Source: AP-15 sp963733945 (GTDB taxonomy: Bacteria; Pseudomonadota; Alphaproteobacteria; ATCC43930; CGMCC-115725). From it: 64,000 bases of DNA. Shown piece after piece: positions 26,797 to 36,629 of this stretch (within the stretch, counting starts at the first letter, position 1; each line of letters starts with the position of its first letter). Under the pieces are notes generated by a model. It saw only the letters and a program-made list of their open reading frames with translations. It was not told the origin of the DNA and ran no database searches. The DNA lies in NCBI GenBank assembly GCA_963733945.1, contig CAVTFD010000001.1, positions 1 to 64,000 on the forward strand. Reading direction: 5' to 3'. The position numbers and the translations under genes were made by a program.

Positions 26797-29136
26797 ATGA
26801 GCGTGCAGGCCATTGGCGAACCGGTCCGACGCGAGGAGGACCTGCGCTTGCTGCAGGGCCGCGGTCGCTATGTCGACGATGCCGGTCGAGCCGGCGACGC
26901 GCGCGGCTACGTGATGCGCTCGCCTTATGCCCATGCCCGCATTCTCGCGATCGATGTCGGGCGGGCGAGGACGGCGCCCGGCGTGCTCGTCGTCCTGACC
27001 GGAGAGGATCTGCAGCACCGCGGTCTCGGCACCCTGATGCCCGGCGTGCGCAGACGACGCCGCGATGGGACCCCGGCTTTCGTTTGCCCACAGCCGCTGC
27101 TCGCTCAGGGGCGCGTGCGCTATGTCGGCGACCCGGTGGCGCTCGTCGTCGCCGATACCCTGAATCAGGCGAAGGACGCGGCCGAACTGATCGAGATCGA
27201 TTACGCGCCGCTGGCGGCGGTGGTCACTGCCGCCGCAGCCCTGGCCCCTGGCGCGCCCACAGTCTGGGATGACAACCCCAGCAACGAGGCCTTCTTCCAC
27301 GAGATCGGCAGCAAAGATGCGGTCGATGCGGCGTTTGCCCGCGCGAACTGGGTCGTCCGCGACGAGATCCGCATCAATCGGGTCACTGCGAACTCGATGG
27401 AGCCGCGCGGGTGCATCGGCGAATACGACCGCGCCCAGGACCGTTATACGATACGCTGCACGATCCAGTCGGTGCACGCTACCCGCGCCGCGCTCGCCGA
27501 CCGGATCTTCAAACTGCCGCAGCATCAGTTCCGGGTGGTGTGCGACAACATGGGCGGCGGATTCGGCATGAAGGGCGGCTGCTATCCAGAATACGCGTTG
27601 TCGCTGTGGGCGTCCGAAATCGTTGGCCGGCCGGTGCGGTGGATTTCCGAGCGGGGCGAGGGGCTGGCCACCGACGAGCAGGGCCGGGGCAGCATCGTCG
27701 ACACAGAACTCGCGCTCGACGACAAAGGCCGGTTTCTCGCGTTGCGGGCGCAGTGGCAGGCGGCGATCGGCGCCTATTATTCGACCGACCGCCCGACCAT
27801 ACCCCTGACGATCGGGCTGGCGTGTCTGGTCAACACCTATGGCATTCCGGCGATCCACGCCCGGGTCGTCGCGGCGCTGACCAATACGATGACGACTGCT
27901 CCCTATCGCGGCGGTAGTCGCCCCGAGCCGATTTACGTCACCGAAACCATCATCGACAAGGCGGCGCGTGAGTTGGGGATCGATCCTGTGGAGCTGCGCC
28001 GCCGCAATACGATCCCGGCGAGCGCGATCCCGTTCACGACAGTGCTGCAGCAAACTTATGATTCCGGCGATTTCGTCAAGAACCTAGACGATTGCCTGGC
28101 GCTGGCCGGCTACGACGGCGTCGCCGACCGCCGCGCGGCGGCGAGGAAGCGCGGCAAGCTTCTGGGAATGGGCGTGGCGACCGCCGTTGCCGCTGCCGGC
28201 GGGCGTGATTACGAGCATGCCGAAATCCGCTTCGATCCGTCGGGCGGGGTCGTGCTGATGACGGGGAGCATGGATCACGGCCAGGGCCACGGCACGACGT
28301 TCAAGCAGATCCTGTCCGAAAAACTCGGCATCGATGCCGACCTCATCCGCTATCGCTACGGCGACAGCGATCTGGTGACGATGGGGATCGGCACCTTCGG
28401 CTCGCGCTCGGCCCAGCTCGCCGGGTCCGCGATCGTGGTCGCCGCCGACCGGCTGATCGAGAAAGGACGCAGAATCGCCGGCCATATGATGGAGGCCGCC
28501 GTCAGCGACGTGGTCTTCGAGAATGGCGGGTTCGCGATCGCCGGCACCGACCGGTCTGTTACTCTCGGCGAAGTCGCCAGACAGTCCTTCGACACGGCCT
28601 ATCTGCCAAACGACATCGAGGCGGGTTTTACCGAGCGGGCCAATTTCGGCCCAGCTGGCTCGGCGACCTTTCCGAGCGGGGCGCATCTGAGCGAGATCGA
28701 GATCGACCCGGAGACCGGCGAAGTCGCGTTGACCCGCTACACCGCGGTCGACGACGTGGGTCGCGTCTTGAACCCGCTACTGTGCGAGGGGCAGATCCAT
28801 GGTGGCATCGTCCAGGGTATCGGCCAGGCGCTGATGGAGAATATCGTCTACGATCCGGAAAACGGGCAGCTGATCAGTGGCTCGTTCCAGGATTACTGCA
28901 TGCCGCGCGCCGACGATTTCTGCCGGTTCGAGCTGTCCAACAATCCGACCTTGACCGGACGCAACCCGCTTGGCGTCAAAGGGGTGGGCGAAGCCGGGAC
29001 TTTGGGCGCGATCCCGGCGGTGATGAACGCCGTTAACGATGCGTTGGCTCATGCCGGCGCAACCGCGATCGCGCCGCCGGCAACCTCGGAAAAGCTTTGG
29101 CGAGCCATCCAAGCGGCGCGTGTGGTCCGGGGCTGA
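26797..29136 (+). CDS. Xanthine dehydrogenase-family molybdopterin subunit 1 (form II CoxL-like)
   Basis: A 779-residue molybdenum hydroxylase large subunit. The N-terminal VRREEDLRLLQGRGRYVDD is diagnostic. DNMGGGFGMKGG and the active-site PYRGGSRPEP replace the AYRCSFR of true CO dehydrogenase, so it is form II-like and not a proven CO oxidiser. The MoCo-binding segments GSMDHGQGHGTTFKQI and GVKGVGEAGT (with the catalytic Glu) are present. The start follows GAGAGG. No FAD (medium) or 2Fe-2S (small) subunit gene is adjacent, although these enzymes normally need both. It probably oxidises an aldehyde or N-heterocycle. Confidence 0.88.
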   Translation: MSVQAIGEPVRREEDLRLLQGRGRYVDDAGRAGDARGYVMRSPYAHARILAIDVGRARTAPGVLVVLTGEDLQHRGLGTLMPGVRRRRRDGTPAFVCPQPLLAQGRVRYVGDPVALVVADTLNQAKDAAELIEIDYAPLAAVVTAAAALAPGAPTVWDDNPSNEAFFHEIGSKDAVDAAFARANWVVRDEIRINRVTANSMEPRGCIGEYDRAQDRYTIRCTIQSVHATRAALADRIFKLPQHQFRVVCDNMGGGFGMKGGCYPEYALSLWASEIVGRPVRWISERGEGLATDEQGRGSIVDTELALDDKGRFLALRAQWQAAIGAYYSTDRPTIPLTIGLACLVNTYGIPAIHARVVAALTNTMTTAPYRGGSRPEPIYVTETIIDKAARELGIDPVELRRRNTIPASAIPFTTVLQQTYDSGDFVKNLDDCLALAGYDGVADRRAAARKRGKLLGMGVATAVAAAGGRDYEHAEIRFDPSGGVVLMTGSMDHGQGHGTTFKQILSEKLGIDADLIRYRYGDSDLVTMGIGTFGSRSAQLAGSAIVVAADRLIEKGRRIAGHMMEAAVSDVVFENGGFAIAGTDRSVTLGEVARQSFDTAYLPNDIEAGFTERANFGPAGSATFPSGAHLSEIEIDPETGEVALTRYTAVDDVGRVLNPLLCEGQIHGGIVQGIGQALMENIVYDPENGQLISGSFQDYCMPRADDFCRFELSNNPTLTGRNPLGVKGVGEAGTLGAIPAVMNAVNDALAHAGATAIAPPATSEKLWRAIQAARVVRG

Positions 29137-29165
29137 CCAGCCCCAAAGCGACGCCGAGCGGCGAG

Positions 29166-31388
29166 ATGCCCGAGACCGATCCAGCCCTTCGGCCTAGCGG
29201 CGCGCTGTCAGTAAGCCGATCCCTGCAGGCGCTGGCAGTTGTTGTCGTCGTGCTGATCGTCGCCGCAACCGTTCATCAGCTCTTGACCGGCCGCGCCGCG
29301 ATTCTCGCCGATACCGAGCACCAGATGGCGCGTCTCGATATGGTCTTCGCCGAACAGACTGGCCGCGCCGTCGAGACCGTCGATTTCATCCTGCGAAGCT
29401 CGATCGAGTCCTTTCTGTCACTGCGTGCCAAGCCCCCAATCGACGCCGGAGCTTACGATGACTGGCTGCGGCGACGTATCGCCGGGGTGCATCAGGTCAA
29501 GGAGGTAGCGGTTACCGATGGGGACGGGCACATTCTTTTTTCATCCCGGCCCGGCCCGATGCGCGAGACGCCGCCGGAAGTGCGCGCCTTTGTCACGGCG
29601 CAAGCAGCTCACGCCGGGACCGGATTGCAATTCAGCGACCCTTTGCGCGGGCCGGATGGGCAATGGACGGCTCTGATGCTGCGCCCGATCCTGTCCCATG
29701 ACGGGGCGTTCGAAGGGGCTGCAATCGCCTTTCTCAATCTCAGTTATTTCGAAGATTTCTACCGGGCCGTCGAACTTAACGAGAGTGGCGCGATATTGCT
29801 GCATCTACGCGACGGGACGGTTCTTGCCCGATACCCCCACACCGACGCCGTCATTGGCGAAAGCTATGCCGATTTGCCGCCGTTCAAAGACATCCTGGCG
29901 CACGGCCTAGCCGGTACTGTCATCATGGACAGCCCGATCGACGGCAGCCGTCGGGTGTTGGCGATCCGCGCGCTGAAGGCGTTTCCGCTGGCCGTCAACG
30001 TCTCAGTTGCTCAAAATCGGGTACTCGAGACTTGGCGACGGCAGACTTGGACCTTTTCGCTGGTGGCGGTCGGTGCCTCGGTGGCTATTTTCGGTCTGCT
30101 GCTGATGCTGGCGCAGCGCTCACGCCAGGTCGAGGCGCTGCTCGGCGAGTACCGCACGGCAAAAGACGCAGCGGAGGACGCGCACCGGCGGCTCGTCGAA
30201 CAAATGGCGGAGCGCGAGCGGGCCGAGGCGGCGCTGCGCCAGGCCCAGCGCATCGAGGCGGTGGGGCAGCTCACCGGGGGCGTCGCGCACGATTTTAACA
30301 ATCTGTTGACCGTGCTGATCGGCAACATCGATTTGATCCGAAAGGCGCCTGCGCTCGATCCACAGCTGGTCGACCGGCTGGCGGCGATGCGCGCCGCAGC
30401 CGAGCGGGGCGCCATGCTGACCGGTCATCTGCTGGCCTTTGCCCGACGCCAGCCGCTATCCCCGCGCGCGGTCAATCTGAATACGCTGATCTCCGGCATG
30501 CAGGGCTTGCTGCAAAGCGCACTGGGCCCTCGGGTACAGATCGAAACACGCCTCGCGCCAAATCTGTGGCCCGCCATGGTCGATCCGACGCAGTTTGAGC
30601 TCGTCGTGCTCAACTTGGTGATCAACGCACGCGACGCCATGCCGGAAGGCGGCGTCGTGACCGTGGAAACGGCCAACGTGAATCGCGGGCCACCGCTTCG
30701 TCCTGGAGAAGCCGCTGAGGGTGACTATGTCTCGATCACGGTGCGTGATATCGGCAGCGGCATGACGCCAGAGGTGCAGGCCAAGGCGTTCGAGCCGTTT
30801 TTCACGACCAAGGGTCCGAGCTCCGGCTCGGGTCTAGGCTTGTCGCAGGTTTTCGGCACGGCCCATCAGTCCGGTGGCGACGTGCGCATCGACAGCGCCC
30901 CTGGCAAAGGTACGGCGGTGTATGTCTGCCTGCCCCGCGCGACGTCTCAGGCCGAGGCTTCGATACTCCGATTCGACGAGACTGCAGAGCCGAAGACTAG
31001 TGAGGCTATCGTGCTCGTCGTCGACGACGACGATGCCGTACGCATCACGACCGCCGAGATCTTGACGGGTCTGGGCTATGCTGTCGTGCAGGCGGCCAGC
31101 GGGCACGCAGCCCTCGAAATACTGGGTCAGAACGGCACGATCGATGTATTGCTGACCGATGTCGTTATGACCGGCATGAGCGGACCCGATCTCGCCCGGC
31201 AAGCGGAGGAGGTGCGCCCGAATTTGCCGATCGTCTTCATCACCGGTTACGCCGACCCTGCCGGCATCGGGAGCGACGGGCGCGCGTACCGGCTAATCAG
31301 AAAGCCGTTCCGCCCGCCGGATCTGCGCCGGCAAATCGAGGCGGCCTTGGCCGAGACCCGGGTGTCGGCTGGGCCAGCCACGCGCTAG
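29166..31388 (+). CDS. Hybrid sensor histidine kinase with PDC/dCache sensor and receiver
   Basis: A 740-residue membrane sensor. TM1 is at about residues 21-40. A periplasmic PDC-type double sensor fills residues 42-285 (VKEVAVTDGDGHILFSS, SYFEDFYRAVELNESG). TM2 is at about 295-315, followed by a coiled coil, then the phosphoacceptor H375 in VAHDFNNLL. ATPase boxes are N (NLVINARDAMPEGG), G1 (RDIGSGM), F (FFTTKG) and G2 (SGLGLS). The C-terminal receiver has acceptor D665 (LLTDVVMTG), acidic pocket VVDDDD and KPF. HDFNNLL kinases usually pass phosphate to an unlinked response regulator or histidine phosphotransferase. It starts 29 bases after the molybdenum hydroxylase gene, so they may be co-transcribed. 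Confidence 0.87.
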   Translation: MPETDPALRPSGALSVSRSLQALAVVVVVLIVAATVHQLLTGRAAILADTEHQMARLDMVFAEQTGRAVETVDFILRSSIESFLSLRAKPPIDAGAYDDWLRRRIAGVHQVKEVAVTDGDGHILFSSRPGPMRETPPEVRAFVTAQAAHAGTGLQFSDPLRGPDGQWTALMLRPILSHDGAFEGAAIAFLNLSYFEDFYRAVELNESGAILLHLRDGTVLARYPHTDAVIGESYADLPPFKDILAHGLAGTVIMDSPIDGSRRVLAIRALKAFPLAVNVSVAQNRVLETWRRQTWTFSLVAVGASVAIFGLLLMLAQRSRQVEALLGEYRTAKDAAEDAHRRLVEQMAERERAEAALRQAQRIEAVGQLTGGVAHDFNNLLTVLIGNIDLIRKAPALDPQLVDRLAAMRAAAERGAMLTGHLLAFARRQPLSPRAVNLNTLISGMQGLLQSALGPRVQIETRLAPNLWPAMVDPTQFELVVLNLVINARDAMPEGGVVTVETANVNRGPPLRPGEAAEGDYVSITVRDIGSGMTPEVQAKAFEPFFTTKGPSSGSGLGLSQVFGTAHQSGGDVRIDSAPGKGTAVYVCLPRATSQAEASILRFDETAEPKTSEAIVLVVDDDDAVRITTAEILTGLGYAVVQAASGHAALEILGQNGTIDVLLTDVVMTGMSGPDLARQAEEVRPNLPIVFITGYADPAGIGSDGRAYRLIRKPFRPPDLRRQIEAALAETRVSAGPATR

Positions 31389-31411
31389 CGTCAAAACCGG
31401 CCGACGCTTTG

Positions 31412-33775
31412 TCAGAACGGTTGTTTCCGCGCCTGCTGGATCGCATTCCACACCTTGAGCGGTGTAGCGGGCATCGTCAGCTCGCGCACGCCGAGCGGAG
31501 CGAGCGCGTCGAGGATGGCGCTGATCACGACCGCAAGCGCCGGGGTGCAGCCGCCTTCACCGCCGGCCTTGATGCCGAACGGGTTGGTCGGCGACAACAC
31601 CTCGACGATCCGGGTCGCAAAAGACGGCAGATTGTCCGAGCGCGGCATACCGTAATCCATGAACGAGCCTGACAATGGCTGGCCCGAGCCCGCATCGATC
31701 GCGCATTCCTCCCACATGGCCTCGCCGACGCCCTGGGCGATGCCGCCATGGCTCTGTCCGTGCACGATCAGCGGGTTGATGCACCGCCCGACATCGTCAA
31801 CGACCGAGTAGCGGGTGATCTCGACCATACCCGTCTCGGGATCGATCTCGACCTCGCACACGGCGCAGCCGTTGGGGAAGACCGGATCGTGCATCTCGTT
31901 GTCGGTAACCAGCGCGATTTCGCCGTCGGCGCCGAGCCGGGCGCCCTCCCTCCCCAATTCAAGAAAGTCGAAGCTGCGATTGTGCAGGGCGGCCGAAAAT
32001 CGGCCGTCCGCGAACGTGACCTGATCGGCGCTAGTGCCGAGCAGGTGGGCGGCCACCGCCTTGCCCTTGGCGATCAATTCCGGCGCGGCCTTGGCGAACA
32101 ATGTCGCGGAGTGGCGCATCGAGCGGCCGGAATGCGAGCCGCCGCCGAGGCTGACCACATCGGTGTCGCCCATGATGATTTCGATACTCCCGACCTGCAC
32201 CGCCAGCAATGCACCGACGACCTGGGCGAAACTGGTCTCGTGCCCCTGCCCGCTCGGGCCCGTCCCGATCACGACCTCGACCCGGCCTTGCGGCGTCACC
32301 GTGATCTCGCTGCGCTCGCGGGGCGCACCGATCGAGGATTCGACGTAGTTCGCAAGCCCGAGGCCGAGCAATTTGCCCCGCGCCTCGGCCTCAGTCCGGC
32401 GCGCCGCGAAACAGTCCCAATCGGCGACCCGCATCGCCAGATCCATGTTGGATTCGTACGTGCCGCTGTCGTAGCGAGCGCCGACGGCATTGGCGTACGG
32501 CATCGCCTCCGGCGCGATCAGGTTCATGCGGCGCAACGCCACCCGCTCGATGCCGAGCCTTCGCGCCGCTTCGTCGATCAGCCGTTCGATCGCATAGGTG
32601 ACCTCGGGCCGGCCCGAGCTGCGGTAGGCGTTGGTTGGCATCGTGTTGGTAAAGACCGCACGCGACCTGAGCCGTGCCGCCGGGATGTCGTAGGAGCCGG
32701 TGACCAGGGCCGAACCCTTGCTGAGCGGCGACAGCGAGGCGCAGCGGGCGCCGACATTGCTGACATTGTCGGCGCGAAGTCCAAGAAACCGGCCATCGGC
32801 ACGCAAGGCCAGCGCGACACGCGTCAGCAGGTCGCGACCTTGAAAGTCGCTGAGGAACACCTCCGACCGCGTCGAGGTGTATTTGACCGGACGGCCGAGC
32901 CGGCGCGACGCCCATACGACCAGCGCCAACTCGACATAAAGGCGGTTGCGCGTCCCGAAATTGCCGCCGACATCGAAGGACAATACCCGCACCTGCTCGG
33001 GCGGGACCCCGAGGACGGCGGCGAGTTCGGCCTTCTGCCGCACCGCGCCGCCGCTGCCGGCCCACAGGGTGTAGCGGCCGGTCTCGCTGTCCCAGTGGCC
33101 GAGGGCGGCGCGCGGCTCGATCGGGACGCCAGTCACACGGCCGATATGGAACTCCATTTCGACGATTTGGTCGGCGGCGGCAAAGGCGCGCTCGGTCGCC
33201 TCGGCGTCGCCGAACCAGGTGTCGACGAGAACGTTGTCCGGCGCCTCGTCCCACACGACCGGCGCGCCTGGCATCAGCGCATCTTGCAGTCGGGCGATCC
33301 AGGGCAGTTCTTCATATTCGACCGTTATCGCCTCAGCCGCGTCCTGCGCTTGAGCCACGGTCTCCGCCACGACCAGTGCGACCGCCTCGCCGACATGGCG
33401 CACCTTATCGGATGGCAGCAGCATTTGCGGACCGATAAAGATCGAACCGCCGCCGGGGCCGGTCAATTTCATGTCGTACCGGGTCGACGGCACCGGGCTA
33501 TGGGGGATCGGCGCCAAACCATCCGCGACACAATCCTCTCCGGTAAACACGCCCCGCACTCCCGGCATCGCTTGCGCCCGCCACGTGTCGATCAGCCCGA
33601 TCCGGGCATGCGGGTGCGGCGAGCGCACGATCGCGGCATAGGCCTGTCCCGGCAGGATGAAATCATCGCTGAACCGTCCTTTTCCGGTCAGCAGGCGTTG
33701 ATCCTCCTTGCGGCGTAGCGGCTGGCCGATGGCGCCGAGGTTTTGCAGAACCGCAAAGTCGATGGCGTCGTTCAT
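31412..33775 (-). CDS. Xanthine dehydrogenase-family molybdopterin subunit 2
   Basis: A second, distinct molybdenum hydroxylase large subunit, 787 residues. N-terminal LRRKEDQRLLTGKGRFSDD; active-site loop NAYRSSGRPE (the CoxL form I Cys is absent); SFDVGGNFGTRN; GTGPSGQGHETSFAQV; GIKAGGEGGC near the catalytic Glu. It converges with the sensor kinase. Like subunit 1, it has no flavin or iron-sulfur partner gene beside it, so partners must be encoded elsewhere or supplied by other clusters. The two large subunits are only distantly alike and are not a recent duplication. Confidence 0.87.
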   Translation of the reverse strand: MNDAIDFAVLQNLGAIGQPLRRKEDQRLLTGKGRFSDDFILPGQAYAAIVRSPHPHARIGLIDTWRAQAMPGVRGVFTGEDCVADGLAPIPHSPVPSTRYDMKLTGPGGGSIFIGPQMLLPSDKVRHVGEAVALVVAETVAQAQDAAEAITVEYEELPWIARLQDALMPGAPVVWDEAPDNVLVDTWFGDAEATERAFAAADQIVEMEFHIGRVTGVPIEPRAALGHWDSETGRYTLWAGSGGAVRQKAELAAVLGVPPEQVRVLSFDVGGNFGTRNRLYVELALVVWASRRLGRPVKYTSTRSEVFLSDFQGRDLLTRVALALRADGRFLGLRADNVSNVGARCASLSPLSKGSALVTGSYDIPAARLRSRAVFTNTMPTNAYRSSGRPEVTYAIERLIDEAARRLGIERVALRRMNLIAPEAMPYANAVGARYDSGTYESNMDLAMRVADWDCFAARRTEAEARGKLLGLGLANYVESSIGAPRERSEITVTPQGRVEVVIGTGPSGQGHETSFAQVVGALLAVQVGSIEIIMGDTDVVSLGGGSHSGRSMRHSATLFAKAAPELIAKGKAVAAHLLGTSADQVTFADGRFSAALHNRSFDFLELGREGARLGADGEIALVTDNEMHDPVFPNGCAVCEVEIDPETGMVEITRYSVVDDVGRCINPLIVHGQSHGGIAQGVGEAMWEECAIDAGSGQPLSGSFMDYGMPRSDNLPSFATRIVEVLSPTNPFGIKAGGEGGCTPALAVVISAILDALAPLGVRELTMPATPLKVWNAIQQARKQPF

Positions 33776-33864
33776 CCTCAGCCCCTCAGGTCATAGCTGG
33801 TACGGGTCAGGCGCAGTGTAACTCCGCGGCGTCCGGTCTTACATTCGCGGCGGAGGAGACAGCC

Positions 33865-34689
33865 ATGAGCGCACTAGCCAGTACTCCCGGCCGGGCCAAG
33901 CGGCGCGGGATCGGCGACTTCGTCAAGGGCGGCACGCCGATCGTCGGGCTGACCGCCTATACCGCGCCGATTGCTCGCCTGCTCGATCCGCATGTCGATT
34001 TTCTGCTGGTCGGGGATTCGCTTGGCATGGTGGTCTATGGCTTCGACAGCACCCTGCCGGTTACGGTCGAGATGATGATCGCGCATGGTGGCGCCGTCAT
34101 GCGCGGATCGGCGCGGGCCTTGATCGTCGTCGATCTGCCGTTTGGCAGCTACCAGGAATCGCCGGAGCAGGCCTTCGGCAATGCCGCCCGCGTTATGGCC
34201 GAGACCGGATGCGCCGCGGTCAAGCTCGAAGGAGGCGAGGAGATGGCCGAGACCGTGCGCTTCCTGACCCGGCGCGGCATTCCGGTCATGGGACATGTCG
34301 GACTGATGCCGCAATCGGTCAACGCGGCGGGCGGCTTCAAAATCCAGGGCCGCGGCGAGCACGGGGCCGAGCAGGTCGCCGCCGACGCCGCCGGGATTGC
34401 CGAGGCCGGTGCCTTTTCGATCGTCATCGAGGGAACCATCGAGAAAGTTGCGCGCGCGATTACCGAGGCGGTGCCGGTGCCGACGATCGGCATCGGCGCC
34501 TCCCCCGCTTGCGACGGCCAGATCCTCGTTACCGATGACGTGCTTGGCGTCTTTACCGAGTTCACGCCGCGTTTCGTCAAACGCTACGCCGAGCTCGGAC
34601 CACTGATCTCAGCCGCCGCCGAAACCTACGCCGCCGATGTCCGCGCCCGCCGCTTCCCCGGCCCGGAACATTGCTTCGGCACAAGATAA
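33865..34689 (+). CDS. panB: 3-methyl-2-oxobutanoate hydroxymethyltransferase
   Basis: A 274-residue ketopantoate hydroxymethyltransferase, first step of pantothenate/CoA synthesis, using methylene-tetrahydrofolate. Family motifs: VGLTAYTAPIA, LVGDSLGMVVYG (Mg ligand Asp in GDSLG), VVDLPFGSYQ, AVKLEGGEEM, MGHVGLMPQ and TIGIGASPACDGQILVTDD. It is complete and starts after a short GGAGGAGACAGCC leader. panC is not next to it. Confidence 0.95.
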   Translation: MSALASTPGRAKRRGIGDFVKGGTPIVGLTAYTAPIARLLDPHVDFLLVGDSLGMVVYGFDSTLPVTVEMMIAHGGAVMRGSARALIVVDLPFGSYQESPEQAFGNAARVMAETGCAAVKLEGGEEMAETVRFLTRRGIPVMGHVGLMPQSVNAAGGFKIQGRGEHGAEQVAADAAGIAEAGAFSIVIEGTIEKVARAITEAVPVPTIGIGASPACDGQILVTDDVLGVFTEFTPRFVKRYAELGPLISAAAETYAADVRARRFPGPEHCFGTR

Positions 34690-34813
34690 ATCTAAACGGG
34701 GATTTTAATTTTAGTGTTCTTTACCCTGAGCCTGCCGCGAAGCGAGGTAAAGAGGGACCCGCGAGCCGTGATCGCTCCAGCCGTCGTTTTATCGCACCGT
34801 GCGTCTCTTCGCC

Positions 34814-35971
34814 TTAACCCTGGAAGATCAGAGCCAGGTACACCGCGAACAGCATAAGATGCACCGCGCCTTGCATCACATTGGTTCGCCCACTCGAGAA
34901 CGTGACGACGCATACGGCCAGGGTTAGCAGCAGCATAACAAGATCCGTGTGTTCAACCCCGAGCACGATTTCTCTCCCGATCACCCGGCTGACCAACACA
35001 ATCGCGGGGACCGTCAGCCCGATGGTTGACAAGACCGAGCCCAGGAAAATGTTGATCGATCTCTGCAGATCATTGGCTAGCGCCGCCCGCACCGCGCCGA
35101 TCGCCTCGGGGGTGGCGACCAGCACGGCAATAATGACGCCACCCAAGGCCGCCGGAGCCCGCAAAGTCTCGATCAGATAATCGACGGGATGGGCAAATTG
35201 CTCCGCAAGGAAAACGACGGGCAGGATATAGGTGATCAGCAGAGCGGCATGCGCCAGCAACGGGAGCGGCCGTGATGTCATCGCCGGGTGGCTGACATCG
35301 GCGCTGCCGGCATCATGGGCCGCGCCTGCGCCAAACCTGAAGTAGCCACGATGCCGTCGGGTCTGCAGGGCGAGAAACGTAGAATACAAGCCCAACCCCA
35401 CCAGCACGAGAAAGATGTCCTGCTCATGGGACAAGAGCGGGCCCGGGGTGGTCACGGTAAAATCTGGCATAATCAGACTGAGTACCGCCAAGGGAATGAT
35501 CACCCCGAGATAGGCGTTGGCGCCCTGGAGATTGTATTGCTGCTCGTGATGGCGCCAGCCACCCACCAGCAGCGACAGGCCAACCATGCCATTGAGGATG
35601 ATCATAGCCACGGCGAACAATGTGTCTCGGGCCAGGGTTGGATTGTTGGCTCCATGCAACATGATGGCGGCAATGCTCGTCACCTCGACGAAGGTCACCG
35701 ACAGGGTTAGGAGTAAGGTCCCGTAGGGCTCCCCGAGGCGCATGGCAAGGTGCTCGGCATGGCGCACTGTGGATAGCGCCGACCCGAGCACGGCGGTAAA
35801 CAGCCACAGGAAGATGAGCGCCAGCCAAACCGGTTCGGATAGTCGAGCAAATAGAGCTTCGCCATACAGCAGGAATACCAGGCAAGTGCCTCCGCTGAAG
35901 CCGAGAAACCACTCGTCGCGCAGCGGAAACAGATTCCCGACTAACGGATTATACTTGCTGGACCTCGGCAA
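34814..35971 (-). CDS. chaA: ChaA-type Ca2+(Na+)/H+ antiporter
   Basis: A 385-residue inner-membrane cation/proton exchanger of the CaCA superfamily with about eleven hydrophobic helices. The two inverted alpha-repeats are visible: GEPYGTLLLTLSVTFVEVTS (about 78-97) with the acidic GEPYGT/FVEV residues, and LVATPEAIGAVRAALAND (about 275-292) leading to SINIFLGSVLSTIGLTVP. A cytoplasmic basic/acidic loop (LQTRRHRGYF) separates the halves. E. coli ChaA exports Ca2+, Na+ or K+ at alkaline pH; the same role is likely here. Confidence 0.85.
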   Translation of the reverse strand: MPRSSKYNPLVGNLFPLRDEWFLGFSGGTCLVFLLYGEALFARLSEPVWLALIFLWLFTAVLGSALSTVRHAEHLAMRLGEPYGTLLLTLSVTFVEVTSIAAIMLHGANNPTLARDTLFAVAMIILNGMVGLSLLVGGWRHHEQQYNLQGANAYLGVIIPLAVLSLIMPDFTVTTPGPLLSHEQDIFLVLVGLGLYSTFLALQTRRHRGYFRFGAGAAHDAGSADVSHPAMTSRPLPLLAHAALLITYILPVVFLAEQFAHPVDYLIETLRAPAALGGVIIAVLVATPEAIGAVRAALANDLQRSINIFLGSVLSTIGLTVPAIVLVSRVIGREIVLGVEHTDLVMLLLTLAVCVVTFSSGRTNVMQGAVHLMLFAVYLALIFQG

Positions 35972-36233
35972 CGCCTGCCCCCTTTATTGAAACGGGACCG
36001 GTAGAGATAATCCGGGACGGTAGTGTGTGTTAGGCGGGAACGCAATTTTGAAGGGCCGCGGGCTCGGTTCAACCTAAGCTATTGTCGTAGGTGGAGGTTT
36101 TGGCGGGTTGCCGACGGAGCCGATATTGGCAGCAAGGACAATTAAACTAAAGGGGGGCATTAGCCGGGCAGCGTTGGGAGTTCGCTGCATGCCCAGACCT
36201 GCCTTGCGAGAAAACAGCGGCCCTTAAAGAAAC

Positions 36234-36617
36234 CTACGATCCGCCACCGCGGCGGTCGTCGTTCAAGCGATCCAGCGACGAGGGGCTCGTTGGTTGTTCG
36301 CGCGCAAATAGTCGGTGCAGGCCAATAGAGACTGTGCGCGACATTGCACGCACCGGCCTCCCCAACCAGAGCCGAAGGATCTCCGCGGCGACGGTCTTGC
36401 GCGGAACATGGCGCAAGCTCGCCATGCCATGGCGCCGGTAATCGGCGACCCAGGCATCGACCAGGCGCTCAGGCACACCAACTGCCGCGGCGGCCTCGGC
36501 GCTCGTCCAACCGTCGACGATGATCCGCTGGACAATCTGCCCGCGCTGGGCGGGGGTCAGGGCGACAGGTTCGGTCGACCGTTTCTTCATCCCTCGCCAA
36601 CGCGCGAACACGCTCAT
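36234..36617 (-). CDS. Helix-turn-helix protein with transposase-like DNA-binding domain
   Basis: A 127-residue protein. Residues 18-72 (LTPAQRGQIVQRIIVDG, WTSAEAAAAVGVPERLVDAW, then YRRHGMASL) form a homeodomain-like HTH of the kind that heads IS481/IS3-type transposases and is also used as a stand-alone domain in alphaproteobacteria. No DDE catalytic part follows, so it is either a small regulator or a decayed transposase N-terminus. The start may be 36617 or the internal ATG 36590. It lies 12 bases after the reductase stop on the same strand. The region 35972-36233 upstream of its far end holds no gene. Confidence 0.6.
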   Translation of the reverse strand: MSVFARWRGMKKRSTEPVALTPAQRGQIVQRIIVDGWTSAEAAAAVGVPERLVDAWVADYRRHGMASLRHVPRKTVAAEILRLWLGRPVRAMSRTVSIGLHRLFAREQPTSPSSLDRLNDDRRGGGS

Positions 36618-36629
36618 AATTCCGTCTGT

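Noticed and set aside
26797..29136. Carbon monoxide dehydrogenase (CoxL form I)
   Set aside because: The active-site loop is PYRGGSRPEP instead of AYRCSFR, and coxM/coxS are absent.
31748..33718. A 656-codon open frame antisense to the second molybdenum hydroxylase gene
   Set aside because: Composition is His/Arg/Ala/Asp-rich with no domain signature. It is a GC-rich shadow of a gene with clear motifs. The same reasoning removes 3402-4790, 8875-10209, 19461-20939 and 41417-42688.
36234..36617. Complete insertion sequence
   Set aside because: Only an HTH domain is present, with no DDE part, terminal inverted repeats or target duplication found.
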